NCBI RefSeq assembly: GCF_018362775.1 | Contig: NZ_JAGYXY010000004.1 | Location: forward strand, 1-64,000 | Direction of reading: 5' to 3' | Length of the DNA stretch: 64,000 nucleotides | From: Alistipes montrealensis | Lineage (GTDB): Bacteria; Bacteroidota; Bacteroidia; Bacteroidales; Rikenellaceae | Position numbers and translations under genes: made by a program | The notes under the pieces: model-generated | Database searches by the model: none | What the model was told of the DNA's origin: nothing | What the model saw: only the letters and a program-made list of their open reading frames with translations | Shown here: piece after piece, positions 1 through 9,020 of the stretch | Position numbering within the stretch: position 1 is the stretch's first letter | Layout: the number at the start of each line of letters is the position of its first letter

Positions 1-218
1 TGTCGAACAAGGAGAACACGCTGCCCACGTCGCACGACAGGATACGTATCGCCAAGGTGCGGGAATATGACTATGAGGAAGCGTGCCGCGTCGCCGAAGA
101 ACTGGAGACGCTCTCCCGCTCGGTCGACATCCCGCAGATGGTGAGGCTGATGAAACAGACAGTGCCCGAGTTCATTTCCAAAAACTCCAGGTTTGAGCAG
201 TACGACAAAAAAATATGA
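1..218 (+). CDS. CapD/WbpM-like nucleotide-sugar dehydratase, C-terminal end only
   Basis: Frame 3 is open from the window edge to a TGA at 216-218, giving 71 residues of a protein whose start lies upstream. The tail contains PTSHDRIRIAKVREYDY and ends with VPEFISKNSRFEQYD, which resembles the C-terminus of membrane-anchored CapD/WbpM-type UDP-GlcNAc 4,6-dehydratases in Bacteroidetes glycan operons. The stop overlaps the next start (ATGA), so it is translationally coupled to the cytidylyltransferase gene. The catalytic SDR domain is not in the window, so the assignment rests on tail similarity and context. Confidence 0.7.
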   Translation, partial: SNKENTLPTSHDRIRIAKVREYDYEEACRVAEELETLSRSVDIPQMVRLMKQTVPEFISKNSRFEQYDKKI

Positions 219-631
219 AAAAAATCTTTACAGTCGGGGTGTATGACTTATTGCATGCGGGTCATGTCCTGTTATTTAAACGTGCAAAGCAGTTGGGCGA
301 TGAGTTGATTGTCGCAGTTCAGGATTCGGATTTTATACTGAAATACAAACCCGGGACAAAAATTATCAATTCGACGGAAGAGCGGATGTTTATGGTCGAT
401 TCTGTTCGGTATGTAGACCGGGTCGTCAGCTATCAGGACGTGGATTCCATTATCACCGCGATTGATTTCGACGTTTTTGTAAAAGGTCCTGACCAGACGC
501 ATCAGGGGTTTCAAAAAGCGACTCAATGGTGTTTGGATCATCATAAGGCTGTTGTAGTTCTCCCCAGGACGGATGGCGTTTCATCGACAATCCTGCGTGG
601 ATTCATAGGTGAGGGTAAATCGAACGGATAA
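215..631 (+). CDS. TagD-like cytidylyltransferase (glycerol-3-phosphate type)
   Basis: A complete 138-residue nucleotidyltransferase-fold protein, the usual size for TagD/GCT enzymes. It has the HxGH signature (HAGH, residues 14-17) after GVYDLLHAGH and the C-terminal RTDGVSST motif (118-125), the counterpart of RTEGIS(T/S)T that binds CTP in this family. Such enzymes make CDP-glycerol or a similar CDP-activated alcohol from CTP and a phosphorylated precursor in the cytosol. The start overlaps the upstream stop, and a LicD-type transferase follows 24 bases later, so the likely job is to supply a CDP-linked group for decorating the surface glycan. The acceptor (glycerol-P, ethanolamine-P, choline-P or other) cannot be read from sequence. 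Confidence 0.85.
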   Translation: MKKIFTVGVYDLLHAGHVLLFKRAKQLGDELIVAVQDSDFILKYKPGTKIINSTEERMFMVDSVRYVDRVVSYQDVDSIITAIDFDVFVKGPDQTHQGFQKATQWCLDHHKAVVVLPRTDGVSSTILRGFIGEGKSNG

Positions 632-655
632 TTACCTTTCAGAGGGAGAAGATCG

Positions 656-1459
656 ATGAAAAAAATAGATACGGACGAGTTAAAGATGTTGCAGACCGAT
701 GTGTTGGAAGCGATACACGGATTTTGCGAAAAACAGGGTATAAAATATACGATGGGTTGCGGAACACTGTTGGGCGCAGTCCGTCACAAAGGTTATATTC
801 CCTGGGACGACGATATTGATATCTATTTGTTGCGTGAGGATTATGAACGGCTGATGAAATCGTTCCCTTCGCTTTACGATGGAAAATACAAACTTGTTTC
901 TTTGGAGCGGGATGCTTCTTGGGAGCGTCCCTATGCAAAGGCTTACGACAACCGAACTGTGTTTCGGGAGAACGCTGCTTATAAGTATGTGATAGGTGTA
1001 GGGATAGATGTTTATCCCATTGACAATGTTCCCGACAACGAAAGCGAATGGGTGGCTTATAATCGGAAACGCTTGTTTTTTCAGCGGTTGTTCCAAATGA
1101 AATTCATCCGGCTGAATAAATCCCGGAGTCTTTGGAAGAATATGCTGTTGGTGATTGTGAAAGGGGTATTGCTACCTGTTTCCCCGAGCCGTTTCGCCCG
1201 TTTCCTTGACCGGTATGCCCGAAAATACAACAATGCGTCGACCCGGTTTGTCTTCGAGAATGTCCAAGGGGTATGTGTACGTCGCCGTTTTCGGAAAGAT
1301 GTCTTTCTCGATATCGAGGATATGTCCTTTGAAGACCGCTATTTCAACGGATTGAAGGATTACGATGAATATCTGCGTAATGCCTATGGAGACTATATGC
1401 AATTGCCTCCCGAGGAAAAGCGGGTTCCTCACCATGATTTTATAGCAGGCTGGAAGTAG
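656..1459 (+). CDS. LicD family phosphotransferase
   Basis: 267 residues with the LicD signature: GCGTLLGAVRHKG near residues 34-46, then the acidic WDDDID motif at 50-55, which is the metal-binding part of this nucleotidyltransferase-like fold. LicD proteins move phosphocholine, phosphoribitol or related groups from a CDP donor onto a sugar of a surface polymer. An SD-like AGGGAGAAG stands just before the ATG. It lies between the CDP-alcohol-forming enzyme and the flippase, so the two are probably a donor-maker and transferase pair that adds a phospho-substituent to the repeat unit before export. Acceptor and transferred group are unknown. Confidence 0.88.
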   Translation: MKKIDTDELKMLQTDVLEAIHGFCEKQGIKYTMGCGTLLGAVRHKGYIPWDDDIDIYLLREDYERLMKSFPSLYDGKYKLVSLERDASWERPYAKAYDNRTVFRENAAYKYVIGVGIDVYPIDNVPDNESEWVAYNRKRLFFQRLFQMKFIRLNKSRSLWKNMLLVIVKGVLLPVSPSRFARFLDRYARKYNNASTRFVFENVQGVCVRRRFRKDVFLDIEDMSFEDRYFNGLKDYDEYLRNAYGDYMQLPPEEKRVPHHDFIAGWK

Positions 1460-1464
1460 AGATT

Positions 1465-2862
1465 ATGATAAGGCCGTTTCTGAAGAATCTTTCGTTCGTA
1501 TTTGGGGCGCAATTCCTAATCCTGTTTATCAGCGTTGCACGGGCTCTGATTTTGCCGAAATTCTTTTCTGTGGAGGCTTTCGGTTATTGGGAAGTGTATT
1601 GGTTTTACACTTGTTATGTCGGTTTGTTTTGTTTGGGATATAATGACGGCATTTATCTGAAGTATGGCGAGTACGACATCGATCGGCTACCTATAAAACA
1701 GATACGTTCGGCGACAAGGCTTTTCTCCGGGATGCTTTTGCTCTTTGTGGCGGTCGCTATCGGCGGAATCAATTTGTCCGGATTTTCATCCGAAGTGCGT
1801 TTTGCACTGGTTTTCGCCGCATTGAATATCTTTGTATTGGGGGTGATGGGTGTATATATCTATATTTTTCAGATCACTAACCAGTTTAAAAAATACAGTT
1901 TTTTTTCAGTTGTAGATAAAGTTCTGGTGCTCTTTGCTATCGGATTGATGGTCCTGATTAACGAAAATAATTTCCGGATTATCGTCGTTGCCGATTTTGT
2001 CTCCAAATTGATTGTCCTTGCCGTGATTGTGTGGAAGACGAAGGAGTTGCTTTTTGGCCCCGTAACCGCATTTAGGGAGTCTTTGAAATTTATGGGACAG
2101 AATATGCAGGTAGGCATCAAACTGATGGTGGCTAACCTGATGTCCATGCTTCTTATAGGTGCGGGGAAATTTATCGTCCAGATTTTCGGCAATATCCGGG
2201 ATTTTGCCATCTATTCGTTCGGTATATCCATTACGGGCTTGGTGCTGACCGCCGTGACGGCTTTCAGTCTCGTGCTTTATCCTACGATAAAACGAATCCC
2301 GGCGGAACGTTATGCAGAGATATTCGATAAGGTGAACAGTTTTACACGCCTATTCGGCTTGAGTTCGATATTGTGTTATTTCCCGGCATATCTGTTTATT
2401 GCTTATTTCTATCCGAAGTATGCTTCCGTGTTGCCCTATCTGAACATTCTGTTCCTAATCGTATTCCTTCAGTGCAAGATCAGCCTGTTGGACAACACTT
2501 TCTATAAGGTGCTTCGCAAGGAGACAGGCATGCTCTGGGCCAATATATCGTGTGTCGCGCTTTTCGTGGTAATGGCACTGGTGGGTTTCAGTTTGAATCA
2601 GGATATGTGGGTGATTGCATTTTGTACTTTTCTGGCGATGCTTTACCGCTGTTACATGTCGGAATTCACCTTATGCCGGGCTGTTTCGATGCCGCCTGAC
2701 GGACGGATTGTCTTCGAACTCGTGTTTATGCTGCTGTTTCTGCTCAGTAGTTCCTACTGTTCGCTGACCTGGAGCGCAGCATTCACGGCCGGAATTTATT
2801 GTCTGTGGATCGTCGCGGACCGCCGTAAAAACAAATCTATTTTAGCCCTGTTGAAGCAATGA
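1465..2862 (+). CDS. Wzx-type O-unit flippase (MOP superfamily)
   Basis: 465 residues, very hydrophobic along the whole length with about 12 to 14 predicted membrane segments, the expected size for Wzx/RfbX flippases. The N-terminus (MIRPFLKNLSFVFGAQ) matches the family pattern of a short cytosolic stretch before helix 1, and FSVEAFGYWEVYW resembles the segment after it. It should flip undecaprenyl-PP-linked repeat units to the periplasmic face of the inner membrane. It starts 5 bases after licD and its stop overlaps the next gene's ATG (ATGA), consistent with one operon. Wzx proteins diverge strongly, so substrate cannot be inferred. Confidence 0.85.
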   Translation: MIRPFLKNLSFVFGAQFLILFISVARALILPKFFSVEAFGYWEVYWFYTCYVGLFCLGYNDGIYLKYGEYDIDRLPIKQIRSATRLFSGMLLLFVAVAIGGINLSGFSSEVRFALVFAALNIFVLGVMGVYIYIFQITNQFKKYSFFSVVDKVLVLFAIGLMVLINENNFRIIVVADFVSKLIVLAVIVWKTKELLFGPVTAFRESLKFMGQNMQVGIKLMVANLMSMLLIGAGKFIVQIFGNIRDFAIYSFGISITGLVLTAVTAFSLVLYPTIKRIPAERYAEIFDKVNSFTRLFGLSSILCYFPAYLFIAYFYPKYASVLPYLNILFLIVFLQCKISLLDNTFYKVLRKETGMLWANISCVALFVVMALVGFSLNQDMWVIAFCTFLAMLYRCYMSEFTLCRAVSMPPDGRIVFELVFMLLFLLSSSYCSLTWSAAFTAGIYCLWIVADRRKNKSILALLKQ

Positions 2863-4109
2863 ATATCGTCGTGCTCGTAGGTAGTTATTATCCGAACTAT
2901 TCTGCAGTTGGTATCTGCGCCAGGAATATCGTTGATATACTGAAATCAAAGCATAAAGTTACCGTTGTTGCCAATAAAAAGACAATGATGGATACTGATT
3001 TTCGGATAGATGGAGTGGATCTAAAATATATAAGTTCACGAATTATCGATTACCAGATACGCCTCGATGAAAAGATGAAACAAGACCTATCCTCATTTCG
3101 ATATATTTATAAATTAGGTAGGGTCTGTCTTAAATTGCTGAGATTTGTCAATATTTTGATTTCTCCTGTCAGTGTTAGGCGTAAATTCGTATCAGCTTAT
3201 TATAAAGCCCTTATTAGTATAGGAGAACGCGAATCGATCGATTTGATTTTACCTTTCGTATTTCCAGTAGAATCATTAGTTGCAGGATATGAATACCATA
3301 ATGCCTTTCGGCAGGCAAAAATTATTCCTGTGATATTTGACAATTTCGTTGAGAACCCCTCTTTGCACAGGGTCGGGATTAATCGGTTGTTGAAAAAGAA
3401 GAGGCATGTAAAACTGCTGGATACTATATTCGGAGTATGTGAAAAAATACTCGTAATGCATACTCAGAAATCATATTTTACGAAAAATCACGATTCTGTT
3501 TTAGATAAAACTCATTTTATCGAACATCCTCTTCTTATTCCGCCCCAATATGAAAATACGAAAAAACAGGGCGTATCTTTCTTATATACGGGATCTTTTC
3601 TGAAAGGCTATGTAGAGGCGGGCGGATTGATATCCGCTTTAACGGAAATTCTGGAAAAGTATGATTATAAAGTAGACTTTTTTGTTATGGGAAATGCACT
3701 GTCGCCTATAACTGAATTTGTTGCTGCGTTTCCTTTACAAGTCTTCAATCATGGCTGTGTGGCGATGGAAACAGCGCTTTTTGAAATGAGCAAAGCGGAC
3801 TTCTTTTTATGTGTTGCAGAATTTTCTGGGATACAAATGTCTAGCAAGATATTCACTTATATGTCGTATGGGAAGCCGATTATCCTAATATATTACGCAG
3901 AAGAGGATATTAATGTTCGGATACTGAAAAAATATTCTCTGTTCTTTCCTTTGAAATCCGATAAAAAGGGGCGTATTGATAGGAAAGATATCGATTCTCT
4001 TATCAGGTTTGTTGAGCGAACTAAATCGAAGATCATTTCTTTCGAGGATGTAGCTATGACTTATAATGATGCGCTACCTTCTACTACTTGTGACCTAATC
4101 CTTTCATAA
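2859..4109 (+). CDS. Glycosyltransferase, GT-B fold (GT4-like)
   Basis: 416 residues. The N-terminus (MNIVVLVGSYYPNYSAVG) has the beta-strand then 'YPN' layout of GT4 enzymes that bind the acceptor. The C-terminal half has the donor-side features FLYTGSFLKGYVEAGG and SSKIFTYMSYGKPII, the place where GT4 proteins carry the E-x7-E donor site; the first glutamate is not obvious. The role would be addition of one sugar to the lipid-linked repeat unit on the cytosolic face. The gene is clearly AT-richer than those downstream, as is the next one, which is typical of strain-variable glycan genes. Donor and linkage are unknown. Confidence 0.8.
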   Translation: MNIVVLVGSYYPNYSAVGICARNIVDILKSKHKVTVVANKKTMMDTDFRIDGVDLKYISSRIIDYQIRLDEKMKQDLSSFRYIYKLGRVCLKLLRFVNILISPVSVRRKFVSAYYKALISIGERESIDLILPFVFPVESLVAGYEYHNAFRQAKIIPVIFDNFVENPSLHRVGINRLLKKKRHVKLLDTIFGVCEKILVMHTQKSYFTKNHDSVLDKTHFIEHPLLIPPQYENTKKQGVSFLYTGSFLKGYVEAGGLISALTEILEKYDYKVDFFVMGNALSPITEFVAAFPLQVFNHGCVAMETALFEMSKADFFLCVAEFSGIQMSSKIFTYMSYGKPIILIYYAEEDINVRILKKYSLFFPLKSDKKGRIDRKDIDSLIRFVERTKSKIISFEDVAMTYNDALPSTTCDLILS

Positions 4110-4209
4110 TGACTTGTGTTGATAGTAATTCTTTGTGTCTTATTGGTATATGATTCGGAAAATATGAAATCTTCCATGGAAAATTCAATCGTCAAGAACT
4201 AAAAATTGC

Positions 4210-5586
4210 ATGAAGGGCATTTTGTATACAGTAATTCTGTTGTCATATTTATTCGCTCCGGCTGAATATTCATGGAGTTTCTGCGTCTGTATGTTGGCAA
4301 TATTTTGTTTCATTTTTTTGAAAATCATAGTCAAAACCCGAAACTATAAGATATTCAGCTACGCCACTCTGTTCTTTGCAACGCTTTTTTTTGTGAATTT
4401 TGCCTATCCGGTATTCATATATCCCACGGACCCTACGTTTATCCTGCAATTCAGATACTCGTTTTCTCCGGAATATATTAACCGAGGTACAGTCTTATGT
4501 GTAGTGGCGTTCGCTGCATTTGCGGAGGGCTTTTCCCGGGACCGTAAAATAATTCATGGGAGGGAATATTCGATTAACATCAATGCGTATAATTTTTTCC
4601 TTGCACTGGCCTGTTTGGTTTTCCTTTATAATGTTTATATAATTTATCCGCAGATTGGAGCCGTGATCTACGGAGATGCCAGAGTCCCGTTTCAAGGAGG
4701 TTCTTTGCTTAGTATGTTGTCATGTGTCCTTCTGATGATTAATTCATATCGGAATAGGAGAAAGATATATGATCGTCCGTTTCTGTTTTTAAAGATTAAC
4801 TGGCTTATTCTCTCGATTATCGGATTATATGTTGCTATAACCTTAATGTTAGGAAGCCGCGAATATGCGTTGACATTGTTTTTATTGGTCGCTTTCGTTT
4901 TCTCGAATTTCGTTCGACCGATAAGGTTGAAGACTTTGTTGCCATTGCTGTTGATCGGAGTGATTTCCATGTACTATGTTTCCCAAATCAGAAATGCAAG
5001 CGGCGAAACGTACGCTTCCTCCGGATTGCTTAAAAACAGGGATTACCAGGATAGCAGGGTAAGCGGATATTGGAATATGTTTACCGATCTGATGGTGAAC
5101 AATAGAAACCTCTATGTCGGCATGCAGTATGTCGATGATGACAATCGGGGTTATACCTATGGGTATCATTATATACCTACGCTGTTCGCCCCAGTCCCAT
5201 TTTTACCCGATTTCGTTTCAAGGTCCTTTTTGGGGGAGCCTGCTGTGAAATTTACATCCCAGGAAATGCTGACTGATTATACCAGAACCGATCTCGGACA
5301 TAGTGATTTGGATTACGAACTCGGAAGTAATTGCGTTGTTGACGTATATATGGCTTTTGGTGTGATCGGTGTGATCGTTTTGTTCGGGCTTTTAGGATAC
5401 GGGATTCGTTTTTTGGAGCAGAACAGCCCGGGGAATATAAAGTATGCCTGCCTTTATATTATCCTTTTTACATCCGTAGTTTTCTTTTGCCGGGGATCGT
5501 TTTTCGGATTCTACCGGAATCTAATTTGGGCTTACCTGATATGTTCGGTAATCTTGAGGGTGAACCGACGCTCCGTTTCCATCTGA
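4210..5586 (+). CDS. Wzy-like oligosaccharide repeat-unit polymerase
   Basis: 458 residues with about 10 to 12 hydrophobic segments and one longer hydrophilic loop around residues 260-380 (IRNASGETYASSG to the GHSDLDYELGSN region), the layout of O-antigen polymerases with a large periplasmic loop. It would join flipped repeat units in the periplasm in a Wzx/Wzy system, and it sits two genes after the Wzx-like gene. Sequence is AT-rich and shows no short conserved motif, normal for Wzy. A 100-base gap (4110-4209) separates it from the glycosyltransferase before it; I see no gene or clear hairpin there. An O-acetylase or other polytopic protein is less likely given size and loop position. Confidence 0.75.
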   Translation: MKGILYTVILLSYLFAPAEYSWSFCVCMLAIFCFIFLKIIVKTRNYKIFSYATLFFATLFFVNFAYPVFIYPTDPTFILQFRYSFSPEYINRGTVLCVVAFAAFAEGFSRDRKIIHGREYSININAYNFFLALACLVFLYNVYIIYPQIGAVIYGDARVPFQGGSLLSMLSCVLLMINSYRNRRKIYDRPFLFLKINWLILSIIGLYVAITLMLGSREYALTLFLLVAFVFSNFVRPIRLKTLLPLLLIGVISMYYVSQIRNASGETYASSGLLKNRDYQDSRVSGYWNMFTDLMVNNRNLYVGMQYVDDDNRGYTYGYHYIPTLFAPVPFLPDFVSRSFLGEPAVKFTSQEMLTDYTRTDLGHSDLDYELGSNCVVDVYMAFGVIGVIVLFGLLGYGIRFLEQNSPGNIKYACLYIILFTSVVFFCRGSFFGFYRNLIWAYLICSVILRVNRRSVSI

Positions 5587-5590
5587 TACG

Positions 5591-6694
5591 ATGAAAAATA
5601 TCGTTGTTTCGGCTGCCGCTCTGCGCTCGAGCGGCGCATTGACTATATACCGGCAATTTATCGAGCGGTTGCGGAAGCATATCGGTGATAATCGTTATTT
5701 CGTGTTTGTCGACCCGGAAATGCCTCAGCCGGCTATCGACGGGGTGGAGTATATTCATATCGACATAAGGGGTAATGTCAGAAGAGTACGTTTCGATTGG
5801 TTCGGATTTGCAGCCGCATTGAAACGTCGGTCTATCCGCCCCGACTTGATCGTATCCTTGCAGAATACCGGCGTCCGATATCCGGAGCGTATTCCACAGG
5901 TCATTTACTATCATCAGTCGATTCCGTTCTATCCGCACCGCTGGAATCCGTTGAAAAAAGCGGAGCGGACACTCTTTTTTTACAGTCGGGTCTATCCGTT
6001 TTTTGTGAAGGCCTCACTTACGCCCCGGACGCATGTCGTCGTACAGATACCTTTTATTAAACGAAACTTTATCAGCTATTTCGGTGTGTCGGAAGATCGG
6101 GTCCACGTCTTGTTTCCCGAGGTAGAAGCGGTTGATGTGGCACGGATAGACGGCTATCCTTTCGAGCCGGGTCTGCAACATTTCCTTTACCCGGCGACGG
6201 GAGTATCCTACAAGGAACACAGGACACTTGTCGGAGCGCTGAAAGTACTTCGCGAAACCGACCTCGGGGAGTTTCGAAAAATCCGGCTGCACTTTACACT
6301 CGCGCCGGGCGAGGCGCCTGAACTGGAGGCCGAAATCCAGCGGGCCGGCTTGGAACAGCATGTCGTGTTTGAAGGCTGCGTTCCGCATGCCCAATTGCTT
6401 GCTATGTATAAATCGGCATGTGGCCTGCTCTTTCCGAGCACTATTGAAACCCTGGGACTTCCTCTTTTAGAAGCGGCGGCTTTCGGTCTGCCCGTTTTGG
6501 CTTCGGACCTCGATTATGCCCATGAGGTGATGGGGGAGTATACCGGGACGGAATTCATTCCTGTGCGTGATTGCCAGCAATGGGCGCAATCTATTTTGAA
6601 CGTCTGCCGCGAAAGGCAAAAGTACCCGCCTCTGAAATCTGCCGACAGTAATTCGTGGCTGGAATTTTTCGCACTAATCGGTCGCCTGGCCTGA
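5591..6694 (+). CDS. Glycosyltransferase family 4 protein
   Basis: 367 residues, GT-B fold. The donor-binding half shows the steps expected of GT4: YPATGVSYKEHRTLVGAL, then VVFEGCVPHAQLLAMY, then PSTIETLGLPLLEAAAFG, where the two glutamates spaced by seven residues (ETLGLPLLE) form the E-x7-E nucleotide-sugar site. It starts 4 bases after the polymerase stop, so it belongs to the same transcript. It should add a sugar to the growing lipid-linked unit; donor not known. It returns toward the higher GC of the rest of the window. Confidence 0.88.
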   Translation: MKNIVVSAAALRSSGALTIYRQFIERLRKHIGDNRYFVFVDPEMPQPAIDGVEYIHIDIRGNVRRVRFDWFGFAAALKRRSIRPDLIVSLQNTGVRYPERIPQVIYYHQSIPFYPHRWNPLKKAERTLFFYSRVYPFFVKASLTPRTHVVVQIPFIKRNFISYFGVSEDRVHVLFPEVEAVDVARIDGYPFEPGLQHFLYPATGVSYKEHRTLVGALKVLRETDLGEFRKIRLHFTLAPGEAPELEAEIQRAGLEQHVVFEGCVPHAQLLAMYKSACGLLFPSTIETLGLPLLEAAAFGLPVLASDLDYAHEVMGEYTGTEFIPVRDCQQWAQSILNVCRERQKYPPLKSADSNSWLEFFALIGRLA

Positions 6695-6758
6695 ACGTGC
6701 GGAACATTCCGGGGCGGCAAGCATTGTTGTACCAACATAATTCAAATCATAAAATACT

Positions 6759-7832
6759 ATGTCCGTATTCAAAGACAAAGTCCTGTTGATTACAGGAGGA
6801 ACGGGTTCGTTCGGGAATGCCGTTCTTCGGCGGTTTCTGGATTCAGATGTGCGGGAAATCCGCATTTTTTCCCGGGACGAAAAGAAACAGGACGACATGC
6901 GCCATGCCCTGCAAAATCCGAAGGTGAAATTTTACATAGGAAATGTCCGTAACCGGCAGTCGGTGGATGTCGCCATGCGTGGGGTTGATTATGTATTTAG
7001 TGCAGCGGCACTGAAACAGGTCCCGAGTTGTGAATTCTTTCCCATGGAGGCTGTACATACGAATATTGCCGGAACGGAAAACGTGTTGCTTTCAGCTATT
7101 GAACACGGTGTGAAAAATGTTGTTGTCCTTTCTACGGACAAAGCGGCGTATCCGATCAATGCAATGGGTATGAGTAAGGCCCTTATGGAAAAAGTGGCCG
7201 TAGCCAAAGGCCGCGAACTTGGAGAAGATGCCGGAACCACGATCTGTTGTACGCGCTATGGCAATGTTATGGCCAGCCGCGGTTCGGTGATTCCTCTCTG
7301 GGTGGAGCAGATGGAGGCCGGCCGGCCTATTACCATTACCGACCCGGATATGACACGCTTTATGATGACGCTTGACGATGCCGTGGACCTTGTGATTTAT
7401 GCCTTTACGCATGGTCGCAATGGCGATCTTTTCGTACAAAAGGCTCCGGCAGCCACGCTTGCGACACTTGCTCAGGCGCTTAAAGAGACTTATGCAAAGA
7501 TTTCCCCGAAATACCTGCAGACTGAGGTCCGGGTTATCGGTACGCGTCACGGCGAGAAGCTTTATGAGACGCTGGTAACCCGAGAAGAGATGGTGCGCGC
7601 CGAAGATATGGGTGGATATTATCGTATTCCCTGCGATACGCGCGATCTGAATTACGACAAGTTTTTCACGAAAGGCAACGAGGAGGTATCGAAGATCGAG
7701 GATTACCACAGCCACAACACGCGCCGTCTGGACGTGGCTGGGATGAAGGAACTCCTGCTCAAACTCCGCTTTATCCGTGAGGATCTGGGACTGGAGCCGA
7801 AAGCTAAATCCCGCGAAATAAGAAGTGAATGA
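6759..7832 (+). CDS. UDP-GlcNAc 4,6-dehydratase/5-epimerase (CapE/WbjB/FnlA type)
   Basis: 357 residues, extended SDR fold. The NAD site GGTGSFGN lies at residues 13-20. The active-site region reads STDKAAYPINAMGMSK: TDK is kept, and the usual YxxxK is MxxxK, which as I recall is typical of the CapE branch. The family converts UDP-GlcNAc to UDP-2-acetamido-2,6-dideoxy-4-keto sugars with inversion at C5 (and C3), the first step to UDP-L-FucNAc, L-RhaNAc or L-QuiNAc. The next two genes are the other two pathway members. A 64-base gap precedes the start; no clear promoter box was found in it. Confidence 0.9.
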   Translation: MSVFKDKVLLITGGTGSFGNAVLRRFLDSDVREIRIFSRDEKKQDDMRHALQNPKVKFYIGNVRNRQSVDVAMRGVDYVFSAAALKQVPSCEFFPMEAVHTNIAGTENVLLSAIEHGVKNVVVLSTDKAAYPINAMGMSKALMEKVAVAKGRELGEDAGTTICCTRYGNVMASRGSVIPLWVEQMEAGRPITITDPDMTRFMMTLDDAVDLVIYAFTHGRNGDLFVQKAPAATLATLAQALKETYAKISPKYLQTEVRVIGTRHGEKLYETLVTREEMVRAEDMGGYYRIPCDTRDLNYDKFFTKGNEEVSKIEDYHSHNTRRLDVAGMKELLLKLRFIREDLGLEPKAKSREIRSE

Positions 7833-7883
7833 TACCCCCGATAGGCGGACCTGTTTAATAAACTATCTGAGAAAAATATTGCC

Positions 7884-9017
7884 ATGTTGAAAGTAATGAC
7901 CATCGTCGGAACGCGACCCGAAATTATTAAATTGAGTCGTGTGATGGCTGAACTGGATAAGTATACCGATCACGTTATAGTTCATACGGGACAGAATTTC
8001 GATTATGAACTGAATGAGATATTCTTCAACGAATTACATATTCGCAGACCGGATTATTTCCTGGATGCGGCCGGCAGGAATGCTGCGGAGACGATTGCCA
8101 ACGTTATTCTGAAGTCAGACGAACTGATGGAGCGGATTCGTCCCGATGCGCTTCTGCTTTATGGGGATACCAACAGTTGTATTTCGGTGATTTCAGCCAA
8201 ACGAAAGAAAATTCCGATCTTCCACATGGAGGCCGGCAACCGTTGCTTCGATCAGCGTGTCCCCGAAGAGATCAACCGTAAGATCGTCGATCATCTAAGT
8301 GATATCAACATGCCGTTGTCCGAGCATGCCCGTCGTTATCTGCTTGCGGAAGGGCTTCGTCCCGAGACTGTGATTAAGACGGGATCACCCATGACCGAAG
8401 TGCTGAAATATCACCTTCCTGAAGTGGAGAAGAACGATGTCCTGGAGAAAGAAGGACTGAAGAAAGGTGAATACTTTATCGTGAGTACACACCGTGAGGA
8501 GAATGTGGATTCGGAGAAGAATTTTACGGACCTTTTGGCGTCTTTAAATGCAATTACAGCCAAATACGGAAAGAAAGTTATTGTTTCGACCCATCCGCGT
8601 ACCCGCAAGAAATTGGAAGAGATCGGTTTTACAAACACTAATCCGATGATCGAATTTATGAAGCCATTCGGATTTATGGAGTATATAAAACTCCAGATGA
8701 ACGCTTTCTGCGTGATCTCGGATAGCGGAACGATTACCGAAGAGTCTTCTATTCTGCATTTTCCCGCAATCACGATCCGTCAAGCCCATGAGCGTCCGGA
8801 AGGAATGGATGAGGGTACGCTGATTATGACAGGCCTGAACAGCAAGCGTATTCTGGACTCCATTGATGTTGTAACCTCTCAACATGCGGAGGGGACAGAT
8901 GCTATCCATTCCATTCCTGATTATGCGGCGGACAATGTGTCGAAAAAAGTCGTGCGCATCATCCTTTCCTATACGGATTATGTGAATCGTACGGTTTGGC
9001 ATAACGAGAGCGAATGA
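7884..9017 (+). CDS. Non-hydrolysing UDP-N-acetylhexosamine 2-epimerase (WecB/WbjD/WbvD family)
   Basis: 377 residues, the normal length for the WecB family. Signatures are GTRPEIIKLSRVM at residues 9-21, YGDTNSCIS, HMEAGNRCFDQRVPEEINR (catalytic acid/His region) and STHREEN. In this setting, between the CapE-like dehydratase and an RmlD-like reductase, it should invert C2 of a UDP-6-deoxy-L-hexosamine rather than make UDP-ManNAc. It starts 51 bases after the dehydratase stop and ends 3 bases before the reductase. A simple WecB role cannot be excluded from sequence, but a separate UDP-ManNAc dehydrogenase is absent from the window. Confidence 0.9.
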   Translation: MLKVMTIVGTRPEIIKLSRVMAELDKYTDHVIVHTGQNFDYELNEIFFNELHIRRPDYFLDAAGRNAAETIANVILKSDELMERIRPDALLLYGDTNSCISVISAKRKKIPIFHMEAGNRCFDQRVPEEINRKIVDHLSDINMPLSEHARRYLLAEGLRPETVIKTGSPMTEVLKYHLPEVEKNDVLEKEGLKKGEYFIVSTHREENVDSEKNFTDLLASLNAITAKYGKKVIVSTHPRTRKKLEEIGFTNTNPMIEFMKPFGFMEYIKLQMNAFCVISDSGTITEESSILHFPAITIRQAHERPEGMDEGTLIMTGLNSKRILDSIDVVTSQHAEGTDAIHSIPDYAADNVSKKVVRIILSYTDYVNRTVWHNESE

Positions 9018-9020
9018 CCT

